Part shown: piece after piece, positions 24,569-33,605 of the stretch
Numbering within the stretch: position 1 is the stretch's first letter
Layout: the number at the start of each line of letters is the position of its first letter
NCBI RefSeq assembly: GCF_900108485.1
Contig: NZ_FNXF01000017.1
Span: 1-64,000, forward strand
Direction of reading: 5' to 3'
DNA from: Rheinheimera pacifica
GTDB lineage: Bacteria > Pseudomonadota > Gammaproteobacteria > Enterobacterales > Alteromonadaceae
Length of the DNA stretch: 64,000 bases
The notes under the pieces: generated by a model
Databases searched by the model: none
What the model was told of the DNA's origin: nothing
The model's input: the letters and a program-made list of their open reading frames with translations, nothing else
Made by a program: the position numbers and the translations under genes

Positions 24569-25414
24569 TTATTGCTTTGATGAACTGTGCAACCTAAGTT
24601 CTGGCGGCACAGTAAAGCTTTGGCTCTTATGCCGCAGTGGGCAGCTAAAACTAAGCTCAACTGCCTGTAACGCCAGCCCGGTGGTATCTTTATTGCCCTG
24701 GCCGTATTGCGGATCCCCCATTACCGGGTGGCCAACCGCAGCAAAATGCCGGCGGATCTGATGCTTGCGGCCGCTGATAAGAGCAACCTCCAGCCAGCTT
24801 TGTTGCGCTGCCGTATCAAACTGCAACAGCTGAAAACGGGTAAGACAGGCTTTGTCGTCCAGCGGCAAACTGATTTCGCCTTGTTGTAACAAGCTATCGG
24901 GCAGTAGCCCTTTAACCCGGATAACATATTGCTTGCTGATCTTATGCCCGGCAATCAGCTTGCTAAATGCCGCTGCCGCATTTTTACTATGGGCAACAAT
25001 AACCAGACCACTGGCTTCGCGGTCCAGCCGGTGCAGTAAAAATACCTGGCGTTTTGCGGCAAAATGTTGCTCAATCGCACGCAGCAGCGACAAATGATCG
25101 CCCCACTCGTTGCCCTGCGACAACATGCCTGCAGGTTTAAACCACACGCTATACTGCTGCTGATCACTTATCAGTTGCGCCGGCTCACAGCTGCGTTGTA
25201 ATAGCTCGTCATCATAATGCAGTTGTAGCTGTTGACCCGTTTGCAAGGCTGTTTGCGCACGGCGCAGCCGTTTTTGCGGTTTGCCGCTTAGCAGCACCGC
25301 ACCTTTACTCATAGCGTCTTTCAACCGGCCTTTTGACAGCTCAGGCACGCGCAGACTAAGTAAATCAATCGCATTTATGCTGCCCTCTGCCACTACAGTG
25401 CGAACCAGTCTCAT
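24569..25414 (-). CDS. RluA-family pseudouridine synthase
   Basis: A 281-residue enzyme converting uridine to pseudouridine in RNA. An S4-like N-terminal part (LSKGRLKDAMSKGAVLLSGK) is followed by the catalytic motif HRLDREASGLVIVA, whose aspartate is the nucleophile near residue 140. The later GRKHQIRRHFAAVGHPVMGDPQYG is also diagnostic. The target position cannot be assigned. ATG 25414 is preferred to the ATG 12 bases upstream, which sits directly on the AAAGG ribosome site. The gene converges on the TPR gene. Confidence 0.88.
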   Translation of the reverse strand: MRLVRTVVAEGSINAIDLLSLRVPELSKGRLKDAMSKGAVLLSGKPQKRLRRAQTALQTGQQLQLHYDDELLQRSCEPAQLISDQQQYSVWFKPAGMLSQGNEWGDHLSLLRAIEQHFAAKRQVFLLHRLDREASGLVIVAHSKNAAAAFSKLIAGHKISKQYVIRVKGLLPDSLLQQGEISLPLDDKACLTRFQLLQFDTAAQQSWLEVALISGRKHQIRRHFAAVGHPVMGDPQYGQGNKDTTGLALQAVELSFSCPLRHKSQSFTVPPELRLHSSSKQ

Positions 25415-25499
25415 TGCTTTACACATCCTTTACGTTGAAGTTCAGCCAAAATTCATCCCGCCAGCCTGTAATAGTAACAAAGCCTAAGGAGATACCGTT

Positions 25500-26156
25500 A
25501 TGAAAAATATCAGCTTTAGCCTGCTAAGTTGCCTGCTGTTGTGGCTTGCTGCGCCAGCCACGGCCAGCACAACTGATAGCAGCACTACCGAGCGGCGCAG
25601 TGAGCATAAACCACTGCTAAAAAGTGTAAAAGATACCAAAGTAACGACTCAGGCTTACCAGAGCCATGTCTGGTTTCATAGCGTTGATGTGTTTATCAGC
25701 GGCGATCTCAACGCCAACGGTTACTATCACCGGCTGGAAGTTGAACTGGATGCCGATACGTCATTACCCTATCAGCAGGTATTTGCTGAGTTTACCCTGC
25801 TGCCAAGCTATGGCGATGAGCGGGTATATTACACCAGCAGTGTATTTGAATTGTACAGGCAAAGCCCTGACGACTGGCTGGCAATTGATACGGTGCTGGA
25901 AAACCGTTTTGCGCCAGACGACTATCTGCTGACCATAAGGCTGTTTGACGCAGCAACCGGTTACCTGCTGGCAGAGATATCCGGCTTTGATGATGCCAAC
26001 CTTGATTATATTCCACTGGAAGATTACAACAGAGACAGCTACATTCGCAGCAGCGTAACGGTTGAAGCATCTGGCGGCGCCACTGGTATCTTGCTGTTGC
26101 TGGTATTATGCTTGTTGTCTGGGCAACGTTATCGGGCATTACGTCACCGGAGCTGA
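25500..26156 (+). CDS. Choice-of-anchor H-like surface protein with GlyGly-CTERM-like tail
   Basis: A 218-residue exported protein. It has a signal peptide (FSLLSCLLLWLAAPATA) and a soluble beta-rich domain with VWFHSVDVFISGDLNANGYYHRLEVELDAD near residues 57-85. The C-terminal sorting-type segment is SGGATGILLLLVLCLLSGQR, followed by basic residues. This Gly-Gly, hydrophobic, Arg-rich pattern is that of GlyGly-CTERM signals, which rhombosortase cleaves so the protein can be anchored at the surface; this assignment is by pattern only. The strong AAGGAG site supports the start. The stop is directly followed by the ATG of a secreted transglutaminase-like gene, so the two are very likely co-translated. 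Confidence 0.75.
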   Translation: MKNISFSLLSCLLLWLAAPATASTTDSSTTERRSEHKPLLKSVKDTKVTTQAYQSHVWFHSVDVFISGDLNANGYYHRLEVELDADTSLPYQQVFAEFTLLPSYGDERVYYTSSVFELYRQSPDDWLAIDTVLENRFAPDDYLLTIRLFDAATGYLLAEISGFDDANLDYIPLEDYNRDSYIRSSVTVEASGGATGILLLLVLCLLSGQRYRALRHRS

Positions 26157-27080
26157 ATGAAATTTACCCTACTGCTTTTTCTGCTGCTGCCACCACTGTT
26201 GGCGGCAGATGCTTTACGTTTTTCCCTGCAACAGGATGATGGTCAGGCCCATTTTCACTACAATTTCAGTGTGGCCGGGCAGGCTCAACAGCTGAACTTT
26301 AGCATTGCCCAAACTACGCTAAGCAATCACTTTCGCCAGTTTCGCCGTTTTCAAACTAACGTATTGCAGCAGTATTTATGGCGGGATCTGCAAATGCACA
26401 TGGCGCAATATCCTAACGTCCGCCTGCAGCGCCAGCCAGACAGCAATGCATTGCGTTATCAGATCGTCAGTGCCGATAACACTCTGCTACCACAACTGCA
26501 GCAGGAGCTAAGCCAACTCACAGCTGAGCGCAGCCAGTTCTATTTGCAGCAGGCTTATTATTATCAACTGAGCCTGCCCTGGAGTGGGCTCGCTATTGTG
26601 CCCGACCACCAGCGGCTGATGCAGGACAGCCTGAATGACCTGTTACCGGTAGCCAAAGCCTTACATGACAAGCTGGTGAACACCGCCAGCCGGGATACGG
26701 TGGCCTATATCAGTAGTTGGCTACAGCAACTGCCCTATCAGGATTTATCTGACCGGCAGAGTTCCAGTGGTAATACTTTCAGCCCGCCGCTAAGAGTGCT
26801 GCAGGAAAACCGTGGCGACTGTGATAGCAAAACGGTGTTACTTGCTGCACTGATCCGCATGCTGTTGCCAGATGTAAAACTGGCCATAGTATACCTGCCA
26901 CAGCACGCCATGCTGGCAGTACAGTTACCAGTTAGCGCTACGGACGAAAAAGTTACCCTAGAGGGTAAAGAGTATTTGCTGATAGACCCTACCGGCCCGG
27001 CGCTCTCGGCGCCCGGCCAGATAAGCCAAAGCTATATTATGTATACCCGCAGTGGCAGCTTTGGTTATCGTTTACTCTGA
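26157..27080 (+). CDS. Secreted transglutaminase-like cysteine protein
   Basis: A 307-residue exported protein with a short signal peptide (FTLLLFLLLPPLLAADA). The C-terminal third carries a transglutaminase-like catalytic triad: Cys222 in NRGDCDSKTVLLAALIR, His250 in LPQHAMLAV and Asp277 in YLLIDPTGP. Such domains act as proteases, amidases or cross-linking enzymes; the substrate is unknown. The ATG directly follows the stop of the preceding surface-protein gene, so that product is a reasonable candidate partner. The end overlaps the convergent gene by 9 bp. Confidence 0.8.
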   Translation: MKFTLLLFLLLPPLLAADALRFSLQQDDGQAHFHYNFSVAGQAQQLNFSIAQTTLSNHFRQFRRFQTNVLQQYLWRDLQMHMAQYPNVRLQRQPDSNALRYQIVSADNTLLPQLQQELSQLTAERSQFYLQQAYYYQLSLPWSGLAIVPDHQRLMQDSLNDLLPVAKALHDKLVNTASRDTVAYISSWLQQLPYQDLSDRQSSSGNTFSPPLRVLQENRGDCDSKTVLLAALIRMLLPDVKLAIVYLPQHAMLAVQLPVSATDEKVTLEGKEYLLIDPTGPALSAPGQISQSYIMYTRSGSFGYRLL

Positions 27081-28142
27081 ATCCGGTTTTTTTCTGTCAT
27101 GCAGCTGGTACACCTTATCGAATACTTCGGCCCAGCCCTGCGGAATATGCCGCACACCATGCGCCTGACCAGCAGCCAGCCGGTCAATATGCACAACTAA
27201 GCGGCCCACTGCTGATAAAGTACGTTTTTTATAACGTAGTTGTAACGCTACTAATAGCGCGCCCAGCAGTAATAAATACCCTAGCCAGTGCCAGAAAAAA
27301 GTCTGCAGACCGGCTGCAAACACATTGGTTTTATGTTCCAGCACCGCCAATGACCAGGGCGTGCTGCTTAAGCGCTGCACCTGCAACATATGCTCATCGG
27401 CACGCTGTGGCCGTTTGCTATTGCCCGCGCCGCCTACCAGCTCACCAGACTGATCCAGCAACATAAAATCCAGTTGCGGATACTGGCCGTGTACCGGTGC
27501 CAACAAAGCGTCGGTTGCCACCAGGTACAAAAAGCTACCCAGTTTTTTGTCCTGATAACTCAGCGGTACCATCATTGCAGCCTGCTGTGGCGAAAAATGC
27601 GAATAAAATACTAAGTCACGTTCAAAACTTAAAGTTTGCGCGGTGTTCTGGCGCCATTTTAACAACTGCTCTGTCAGATAATCCGGCCATTTCACCGCGC
27701 CATTGTAAGCAAAACCCTGCTCAGAAAAATAATACAGCCCTTTAACAACCGGTTGCGTTTCGCCGGCCAGCTCAAAATAGGGCTGCAACCTTAACAACAT
27801 TTGCAACTCCAGATTAAGCGCGGCGTTTTCACTGTACAACGGTAGTTGCTCAGTCTCAGCCGTGAGCACAGATAACACCGGCAGGCTGTTATCGTTTTGT
27901 ATAGCCGGTAACTGTAGTTTGATCTGTGCATTGCGCCGCAATGCTTCAGCAAATCCCATCAGCGGTAGCAAGGTGCTGTCCAGTTGCTTTACTGCATTAT
28001 CCAGCTGGCTTTTGCTATGCACCACTTTATTGTCAATAGTCAGCAGGTAATGCCCGGTTGCTCCCACTAGCGACAAAGCAAGCACCAGCAGAGCCCCCAG
28101 CAGGCTACTGCGTTTATATTCGGTGTATACAGGGTTTTTCAT
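27072..28142 (-). CDS. Membrane protein with periplasmic sensor-like (Cache-type) domain, no output domain
   Basis: A 356-residue protein with an N-terminal membrane helix (LLGALLVLALSLVGATGHYLL). An extracytoplasmic region of about 240 residues with a double-Cache-like pattern follows (VKGLYYFSEQGFAYNG, FYSHFSPQQAAMMVPLSYQDKKLGSFLYLVATDAL, FMLLDQSGELVGGAG). A second helix (FFWHWLGYLLLLGALLVALQL) precedes a 50-residue cytosolic tail. The tail may be a vestigial HAMP-like segment (VVHIDRLAAGQAHG). No kinase, cyclase or chemoreceptor domain follows. I infer a truncated or partner-dependent sensor. ATG 28142 is chosen for AAAGGAG upstream; the frame is open to 28220. Confidence 0.65.
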   Translation of the reverse strand: MKNPVYTEYKRSSLLGALLVLALSLVGATGHYLLTIDNKVVHSKSQLDNAVKQLDSTLLPLMGFAEALRRNAQIKLQLPAIQNDNSLPVLSVLTAETEQLPLYSENAALNLELQMLLRLQPYFELAGETQPVVKGLYYFSEQGFAYNGAVKWPDYLTEQLLKWRQNTAQTLSFERDLVFYSHFSPQQAAMMVPLSYQDKKLGSFLYLVATDALLAPVHGQYPQLDFMLLDQSGELVGGAGNSKRPQRADEHMLQVQRLSSTPWSLAVLEHKTNVFAAGLQTFFWHWLGYLLLLGALLVALQLRYKKRTLSAVGRLVVHIDRLAAGQAHGVRHIPQGWAEVFDKVYQLHDRKKPDSE

Positions 28143-28193
28143 GCAACTCCTTTGCATGTCCGGAAGGACTTTAGGGTAATAAGAACAAAAAAA

Positions 28194-28226
28194 GCCTAGT
28201 TGAACGATATAATTAGTCAACCAGGC
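28194..28226 (-). terminator. Intrinsic terminator downstream of the PhoH-like gene
   Basis: GCCTAGTTGA (28194-28203) pairs with TCAACCAGGC (28217-28226) with one mismatch. The minus-strand side is followed by a run of seven T's (A's at 28187-28193), and the plus side also has five T's, so it could act in both directions. Confidence 0.8.
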
Positions 28227-28249
28227 TTTTTATAAACAATACAGACAGG

Positions 28250-29641
28250 TTACAAATTAGCTTCAGCGAACGACGCCAGACGGCTGCGCACTACACCATT
28301 TAAGTTAATGGTGGTACTACCTTCAAAGTTTTTAAATCGTTCCACTATATAAGTTAAGCCTGATGTTACTGCCGTTAAATAGTTACTGTCAATCTGCGAT
28401 AAATTACCGGAACAAATCAGTTTGGTCCCCTCACCACAACGGGTAATAATGGTTTTTAACTGCGCTGCACTTAAATTCTGACACTCATCCAAAATTACTA
28501 TCGCATTTTGAATACTGCGCCCACGCATAAAGTTAACTGACTTAAACTGAATATTGGCCTTTTCCATAATGTAATTGACGCTGGCATGCGGATGTTCATC
28601 TGTTTTGTGCAACACTTCCAGCGAATCGGTAATAGCGGCCAGCCAGGGCGCCATTTTTTCTTCCTCTGTGCCGGGTAAGAATCCGATAGATTCAGCAATC
28701 TCAGGGGTATTGCGCGTAACAATTACTTTGTCATACATACCTTTTTCTATTACCAGCTCCAGTGCAGCAGCCAGGGCAATTAAGGTTTTACCGCAACCGG
28801 CCGGGCCGGTCAAAATCACTAAATCCATCTGCGGGTCCAGCAGGGCCTGCATGGCCATAGCCTGATAGATGTTCTTCGGATGAATACCCCAGGCATGGCG
28901 GTGCATTAAGCGCTCATAACCAAAATCGAGAATACGGATTTCTTTCTCGGTTATCGCGACCACCTTACCAGCGAAGCCTTCCACCTCATCTATCAGATAT
29001 TCATTAAGATAAGCATTAGGTAACACACTGCGGCTAACATAATGATAGGTTTCACGACCTTCATTCTCAGTGCGGCACTCGCCTACCTGGCTCCAGAAAT
29101 CACCGGGAAATTTGTAATAGCCTTTATATAAAAAGCGGACATCATCAATCAGCTGGTCGGTACGATAATCCTCTACCAGTTTTAAACCTGCACCTTTGGC
29201 TTTAAGCCGCATATTAATGTCTTTGGTAACCAGAATAACCTTAGTCGGACTTTTTTCCCGCTGCAGGTAAAGTGCGGTATTAATAATTAAGTGGTCGTTC
29301 TCGCCGCCGGGTAAACCGGGAATTTCATCAGTGATATGATGATCATTAACAATAAACAGATGGCCGCCCTGCTTTTGTTCTCCCTGCCGCGGCATGGCCA
29401 CACCTTGCAGCATCTGATCCGGCGATGCATCTTTTAGCACATCCTCCAGCGCCCGAATGGCAACCCTGGCATCACGGCTGACATCTTTATTGCGATCTTT
29501 TATATGATCAAGCTCTTCCAGTACTGTCATCGGTATTACAACGTCATGTTCTTGGAAGTTAAGGAAGGCAAAAGGTTCGTGTAGCAGGATATTGGTGTCT
29601 AGAACGTAGATTTTTTTATCTTTACTTTTTCTTCGCGCCAT
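28250..29641 (-). CDS. PIN-PhoH family ATPase (PhoH2-like)
   Basis: A 463-residue cytosolic protein with an N-terminal PIN nuclease domain. Its acidic residues lie in YVLDTNILLHEP, TVLEELD and VTKDINMRLKA. The C-terminal PhoH ATPase has Walker A GPAGCGKT and Walker B VILDECQN. Proteins with this fusion are described as RNA helicase/ribonuclease enzymes (PhoH2). ATG 29641 with GAGGAG six bases upstream is preferred over the start at 29665. It is monocistronic with its own terminator at 28194-28226. Confidence 0.9.
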   Translation of the reverse strand: MARRKSKDKKIYVLDTNILLHEPFAFLNFQEHDVVIPMTVLEELDHIKDRNKDVSRDARVAIRALEDVLKDASPDQMLQGVAMPRQGEQKQGGHLFIVNDHHITDEIPGLPGGENDHLIINTALYLQREKSPTKVILVTKDINMRLKAKGAGLKLVEDYRTDQLIDDVRFLYKGYYKFPGDFWSQVGECRTENEGRETYHYVSRSVLPNAYLNEYLIDEVEGFAGKVVAITEKEIRILDFGYERLMHRHAWGIHPKNIYQAMAMQALLDPQMDLVILTGPAGCGKTLIALAAALELVIEKGMYDKVIVTRNTPEIAESIGFLPGTEEEKMAPWLAAITDSLEVLHKTDEHPHASVNYIMEKANIQFKSVNFMRGRSIQNAIVILDECQNLSAAQLKTIITRCGEGTKLICSGNLSQIDSNYLTAVTSGLTYIVERFKNFEGSTTINLNGVVRSRLASFAEANL

Positions 29642-29881
29642 ACGGGGCTCCTCTTCGCCTGACACAGGCCTATACCAGTGTCATAAAACAAGCATAGTGC
29701 AACTGATAAACTTTGCCTCAGCTTATGCAAAAATTTACTGTAACTTCAGCCACTCATACTGTGCCGTTATGGTATGTCAAATAGATGACAAAATACTCTG
29801 CGCTATTTAATGCGAATACAGATGCAGCAAGACATGATTCCTAGTACCATAGCGCCCCCGTTTTAGCTGATAGGGTACAAG

Positions 29882-32794
29882 ATGAAGTTTGCTCTGGGAC
29901 AACGCTGGATTAGTGATACAGAATCCGATTTAGGTTTAGGCACCATAGTCGCGCTGGAAGGCCGCAATGTAACATTGCTGTTCCCTGCCAGCGGAGAAAC
30001 CCGGCTTTATGCCCAGGCCGAAGCGCCATTAACCCGGGTACAATTTAATATCGGCGACGAAGTGGCCAGCGCAGATGGTTTTAAACTGCAAATCAGTGCA
30101 ATCAAACCGCAGCATGATATCCTGGTATATTGTGGCAGCAGGCTGGATGATGGCAGCTACACAGAACTGCGTGAAACTTTTCTGGATCACTTTATCAGCT
30201 TTAATCAGCCACAAGACCGTTTGTTTGCCGGCCAGATTGACCGTTTTGACTGGTTTACCCTGCGTTATCAGGCGTGGCAACAGCTGCATTTACAGCAAAA
30301 GAACCCACTACGCGGCTTATCCGGCCCGCGGGTCAGCTTAATTGCGCATCAGTTGCACATTGCCAACGAAGTGGCTCAGCGCCATGCGCCAAGAGTACTG
30401 CTGGCCGACGAAGTGGGCCTGGGTAAAACCATTGAAGCCGGTTTTATCATTCATCAGCAAATTATCAGCGGTTTAGCCAGCCGAGTCATGATTGTAGTGC
30501 CTGACTCATTGCAACATCAGTGGCTGGTTGAAATGCTGCGCCGCTTTAATCTGCACTTTGCGGTATTTGATCAGGAGCGCTGCGAGCAGTCACTGCTGGA
30601 TAACCCTAATCCGTTTGATACCGAACAACTGGTGCTATGCAGCCTGGCATTTCTGAAAAACCAGCCACGCTGGCATCAGTTAGCTACACAAAGCCAGTGG
30701 GATTTATTAGTGGTTGACGAAGCTCACCACCTGCAATGGCATGAACAGGCACCAAGCGAAGAATACCAGCGTGTCAGCGAACTGGCAGCCAATACTGCAG
30801 GGTTAATTCTGCTTACCGCCACCCCGGATCAACTGGGCCATGAAAGCCATTTTGCCCGGCTGAAATTACTCGACCCGGCACGTTTTCATAGCTACAACGC
30901 GTTTTTACAGGAAGAACAAAGCTATCAGCATATTGCTGCAGTCGCCAAACCACTGTTAGCACAGCACAACCTGAGCCAGGCCGAAGCCCAGGCGCTGCAA
31001 CAGGTGCTTAATGAAAGCGACATTACTGCTGAACTGGCCTCGCTAACCGACGCCAGCAGCGATCCAGAGCAACAAACTGTAGCGCGCCAGCAATTACTGG
31101 CCCAGTTGCTGGATCGTCACGGCACTGGCCGCATTTTATTTCGTAACAGCCGCGCCAGCGTGAAAGGCTTCCCCAAGCGCCAGGCCAGGCTTTACCCGCT
31201 TAGCTTGCCAGAGCAATATCAGAACGCGCTGAAAGTGCATTTCAGCCTGAACCCGGCGTTGACAGACGCCGAGCGCATTAGTGCAAACCTGTTTCCAGAG
31301 CAGGTATTTCAGCAGTTAGATGCACAAAGCAACTGGTGGCAGTTTGACCCCAGAGTAGAACAACTGCTGCAGTTACTAAAACAACATAAGCACGATAAAT
31401 TTTTACTGATTTGTGCCCGGCCGCAAACCGCTATTGCACTGGAAGAAGCCGTGCGGGTGCGTGAAGGCATACGCGCTGCGGTATTTCATGAAGGCATGAG
31501 CATACTTGAGCGTGACAAAGCTGCAGCCTATTTTGCCCAGGAAGAATACAGCGCCCAGTTGCTACTGTGCTCAGAAATTGGCAGCGAAGGCCGTAACTTC
31601 CAGTTTGCCCATCATCTGGTGCTGTTTGACCTGCCGCTAAATCCGGATTTACTTGAACAGCGCATTGGCCGTCTGGACCGTATCGGCCAGCGTGAAGATA
31701 TTCAGATCCACTTGCCGTATTTTACCGGCCAGGCTCAGCAGGTACTGCTCGAGTGGTATCAACAAGGGCTGAATGCGCTGGAGCACACCTGCCAAACCGG
31801 CCGCACAGTGTTTGAACAATTTGCACCGCAGTTGCTGCCGCTGCTGGCAACGCAACATGCAGACGACAAAGCACTGCAACAGCTTATTGCTCAAACCAGC
31901 CAGGTCAATCAACAGTTAAAACAACAGCTGGAACAAGGTCGCGACCAACTGCTGGAAATAAACTCCGGCGGCGGCGCTGCAGCCAAAACACTGGTAACAA
32001 AGCTGGCCGCACAGGACAACGATACAGCCCTGCCAATGCTGATGTTTAAAGCCTGGGACATGCTGGGTATTAACCAGGAAGACCGCAGCGACACCAGTAT
32101 CATTCTTACCCAGTCTGAGCATATGCACTGCTCTAGCTACCCGATGTTAAATGATGACGGTATTACCGTTACCTTTGACCGCGGAACAGCACTGGCCGAA
32201 GAAGATATTCAGTTGCTAAGCTGGGATCACCCTATGGTGCGCGGTACGCTGGATATCTTAACCACCGAAGCACATGGCAGCAGCTCAGTGGCAATACTGG
32301 CTAATAAAGCCCTGCCGGTTGGTAGTTATTTGCTAGAGTTTATTTTTATTGTTGAAGCCAGCGCCCCTGCTGCTTTACAGCTCAACCGCTATTTACCGGC
32401 AACCCCGCTGCGTTTATTGCTGGATAAAAGCGCCAACAACCTGTCGGCTAAAGTCAGCTTTGAGCAGTTAAATAAACAACTGAAACCTGTTGGCCGCCAG
32501 ACTGGCAGCAAGCTGGCAGGTGCGCTGCAAAGCTTAATTCACCCGTTAATTGCCAATGCTTCTGCGATGGCAGAGCAACAATTAGCAGATATTATGCAAG
32601 CTGCTCAACAAAGCGCAGAGCAGGCTTTGAATGAACAACAGCAACGCCTTAATGCCTTACGGCAATATAACCCGTCTGTACGGCAAGATGAAATTGATGC
32701 ACTGGCACACCAACAACAGCAACTAACACAATACATCGGTAAGGCTCGGCTTAAACTTGATGCCATCCGCCTTATTGTTGTTAGCCACGACTGA
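29882..32794 (+). CDS. rapA: RNA polymerase-associated ATPase RapA
   Basis: A 970-residue Swi2/Snf2 ATPase that recycles stalled RNA polymerase. The N-terminal tandem Tudor-like domains start with FALGQRWISDTESDLGLGTI. The helicase motifs are DEVGLGKTIEAGF (Walker A, near residue 177), VVDEAHHLQW, LLTATP, and the C-terminal lobe EIGSEGRNFQFAHHLVLFDLP...RIGRLDRIGQ. E. coli RapA is 968 residues. It is followed two bases later by rluA, as in E. coli, and the pair is probably one transcript. Confidence 0.97.
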   Translation: MKFALGQRWISDTESDLGLGTIVALEGRNVTLLFPASGETRLYAQAEAPLTRVQFNIGDEVASADGFKLQISAIKPQHDILVYCGSRLDDGSYTELRETFLDHFISFNQPQDRLFAGQIDRFDWFTLRYQAWQQLHLQQKNPLRGLSGPRVSLIAHQLHIANEVAQRHAPRVLLADEVGLGKTIEAGFIIHQQIISGLASRVMIVVPDSLQHQWLVEMLRRFNLHFAVFDQERCEQSLLDNPNPFDTEQLVLCSLAFLKNQPRWHQLATQSQWDLLVVDEAHHLQWHEQAPSEEYQRVSELAANTAGLILLTATPDQLGHESHFARLKLLDPARFHSYNAFLQEEQSYQHIAAVAKPLLAQHNLSQAEAQALQQVLNESDITAELASLTDASSDPEQQTVARQQLLAQLLDRHGTGRILFRNSRASVKGFPKRQARLYPLSLPEQYQNALKVHFSLNPALTDAERISANLFPEQVFQQLDAQSNWWQFDPRVEQLLQLLKQHKHDKFLLICARPQTAIALEEAVRVREGIRAAVFHEGMSILERDKAAAYFAQEEYSAQLLLCSEIGSEGRNFQFAHHLVLFDLPLNPDLLEQRIGRLDRIGQREDIQIHLPYFTGQAQQVLLEWYQQGLNALEHTCQTGRTVFEQFAPQLLPLLATQHADDKALQQLIAQTSQVNQQLKQQLEQGRDQLLEINSGGGAAAKTLVTKLAAQDNDTALPMLMFKAWDMLGINQEDRSDTSIILTQSEHMHCSSYPMLNDDGITVTFDRGTALAEEDIQLLSWDHPMVRGTLDILTTEAHGSSSVAILANKALPVGSYLLEFIFIVEASAPAALQLNRYLPATPLRLLLDKSANNLSAKVSFEQLNKQLKPVGRQTGSKLAGALQSLIHPLIANASAMAEQQLADIMQAAQQSAEQALNEQQQRLNALRQYNPSVRQDEIDALAHQQQQLTQYIGKARLKLDAIRLIVVSHD

Positions 32795-32796
32795 TT

Positions 32797-33435
32797 ATGT
32801 TGCTGGAATACACGCCACCGATGTCGCCTTATCTGGATATTTTGTATCAGGATGAAGCGCTGGTGGTGTTTAACAAGCCCAGCGGCTTGCTGACAGTGCC
32901 AGGCAAAGCACCCGAGCACAAAGACAGCCTGGAGTATCGTGCACGGTTAGTCTGGCCCGGTGTGCGCATAGTACACCGGCTAGATATGGCAACCTCAGGC
33001 ATTGTTGTGATGGCGCTGACAGCCAACAGCCAGCGCGAACTTAACCGTCAGTTTCAACAACGTGAAACTGAAAAGCATTATATTGCGCGCGTTAATGGGC
33101 GGGTAGAAGCAGACAGCGGCAGTATAAACCTGCCGTTAATCTGCGACTGGCCGAACCGGCCAAAGCAAAAAGTTTGCTTTGAATATGGTAAGCCATCATT
33201 GACACATTATCAGGTATTACAACGTGAGGAACATTATAGCCGGCTAAAGTTAACACCAGTAACCGGCCGCTCGCATCAGTTGCGGGTACACCTGCAGTGG
33301 CTGCAACATCCTATTGTTGGCGACAAATTTTATGGTGATGCAAAGGGCAGACTGCAGTTACATGCTGAAAAGCTGATATTAACGCACCCTACTACGGGGC
33401 AACGGTTACATTTTATTACTAAAAGCCCTTTTTAA
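32797..33435 (+). CDS. rluA: Dual-specificity 23S rRNA/tRNA pseudouridine synthase RluA
   Basis: A 212-residue pseudouridine synthase; the E. coli enzyme modifies 23S rRNA U746 and tRNA U32. The catalytic motif HRLDMATSGIVVMA is intact, as are the NKPSGLLTVPG start of the fold and TGRSHQLRVHLQWLQHPIVGD. The start at 32797 gives an N-terminus (LLEYTPP...LDILYQDEALVVFNKPSG) closely resembling E. coli RluA, so it is kept despite a weak ribosome site; coupling to rapA, two bases upstream, is likely. Confidence 0.95.
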   Translation: MLLEYTPPMSPYLDILYQDEALVVFNKPSGLLTVPGKAPEHKDSLEYRARLVWPGVRIVHRLDMATSGIVVMALTANSQRELNRQFQQRETEKHYIARVNGRVEADSGSINLPLICDWPNRPKQKVCFEYGKPSLTHYQVLQREEHYSRLKLTPVTGRSHQLRVHLQWLQHPIVGDKFYGDAKGRLQLHAEKLILTHPTTGQRLHFITKSPF

Positions 33436-33501
33436 TAAGATATTCTTGCATTTATTAACCCACGGTTCAGATAAGTGGTATATCATATGCAAATACAAAT
33501 A

Positions 33502-33535
33502 AGATTGTTCGTTAATAGAAATTAATTAACAATCT
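33502..33535. promoter_or_regulatory. Interrupted palindrome upstream of the OmpA-like gene
   Basis: AGATTGTT (33502-33509) and TTAAT (33512-33516) pair with ATTAA (33521-33525) and AACAATCT (33528-33535). The 34-bp element lies about 70 bp before the ompA-like start in a very AT-rich region. It has no T-run, so it looks more like an operator or a leader hairpin than a terminator for rluA. Confidence 0.45.
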
Positions 33536-33605
33536 ACAAAAAATCAAAAACCAACGCATAATAACTTAATTGTTAAAAGTGTCAGTGTAGTCTAAGGAGA
33601 TATGG

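Noticed and set aside
24001-24660. 219-codon minus-strand ORF opposite the TPR gene end
   Set aside because: Ser/Cys/Ala-rich shadow frame with no domain; both flanking genes explain the sequence.
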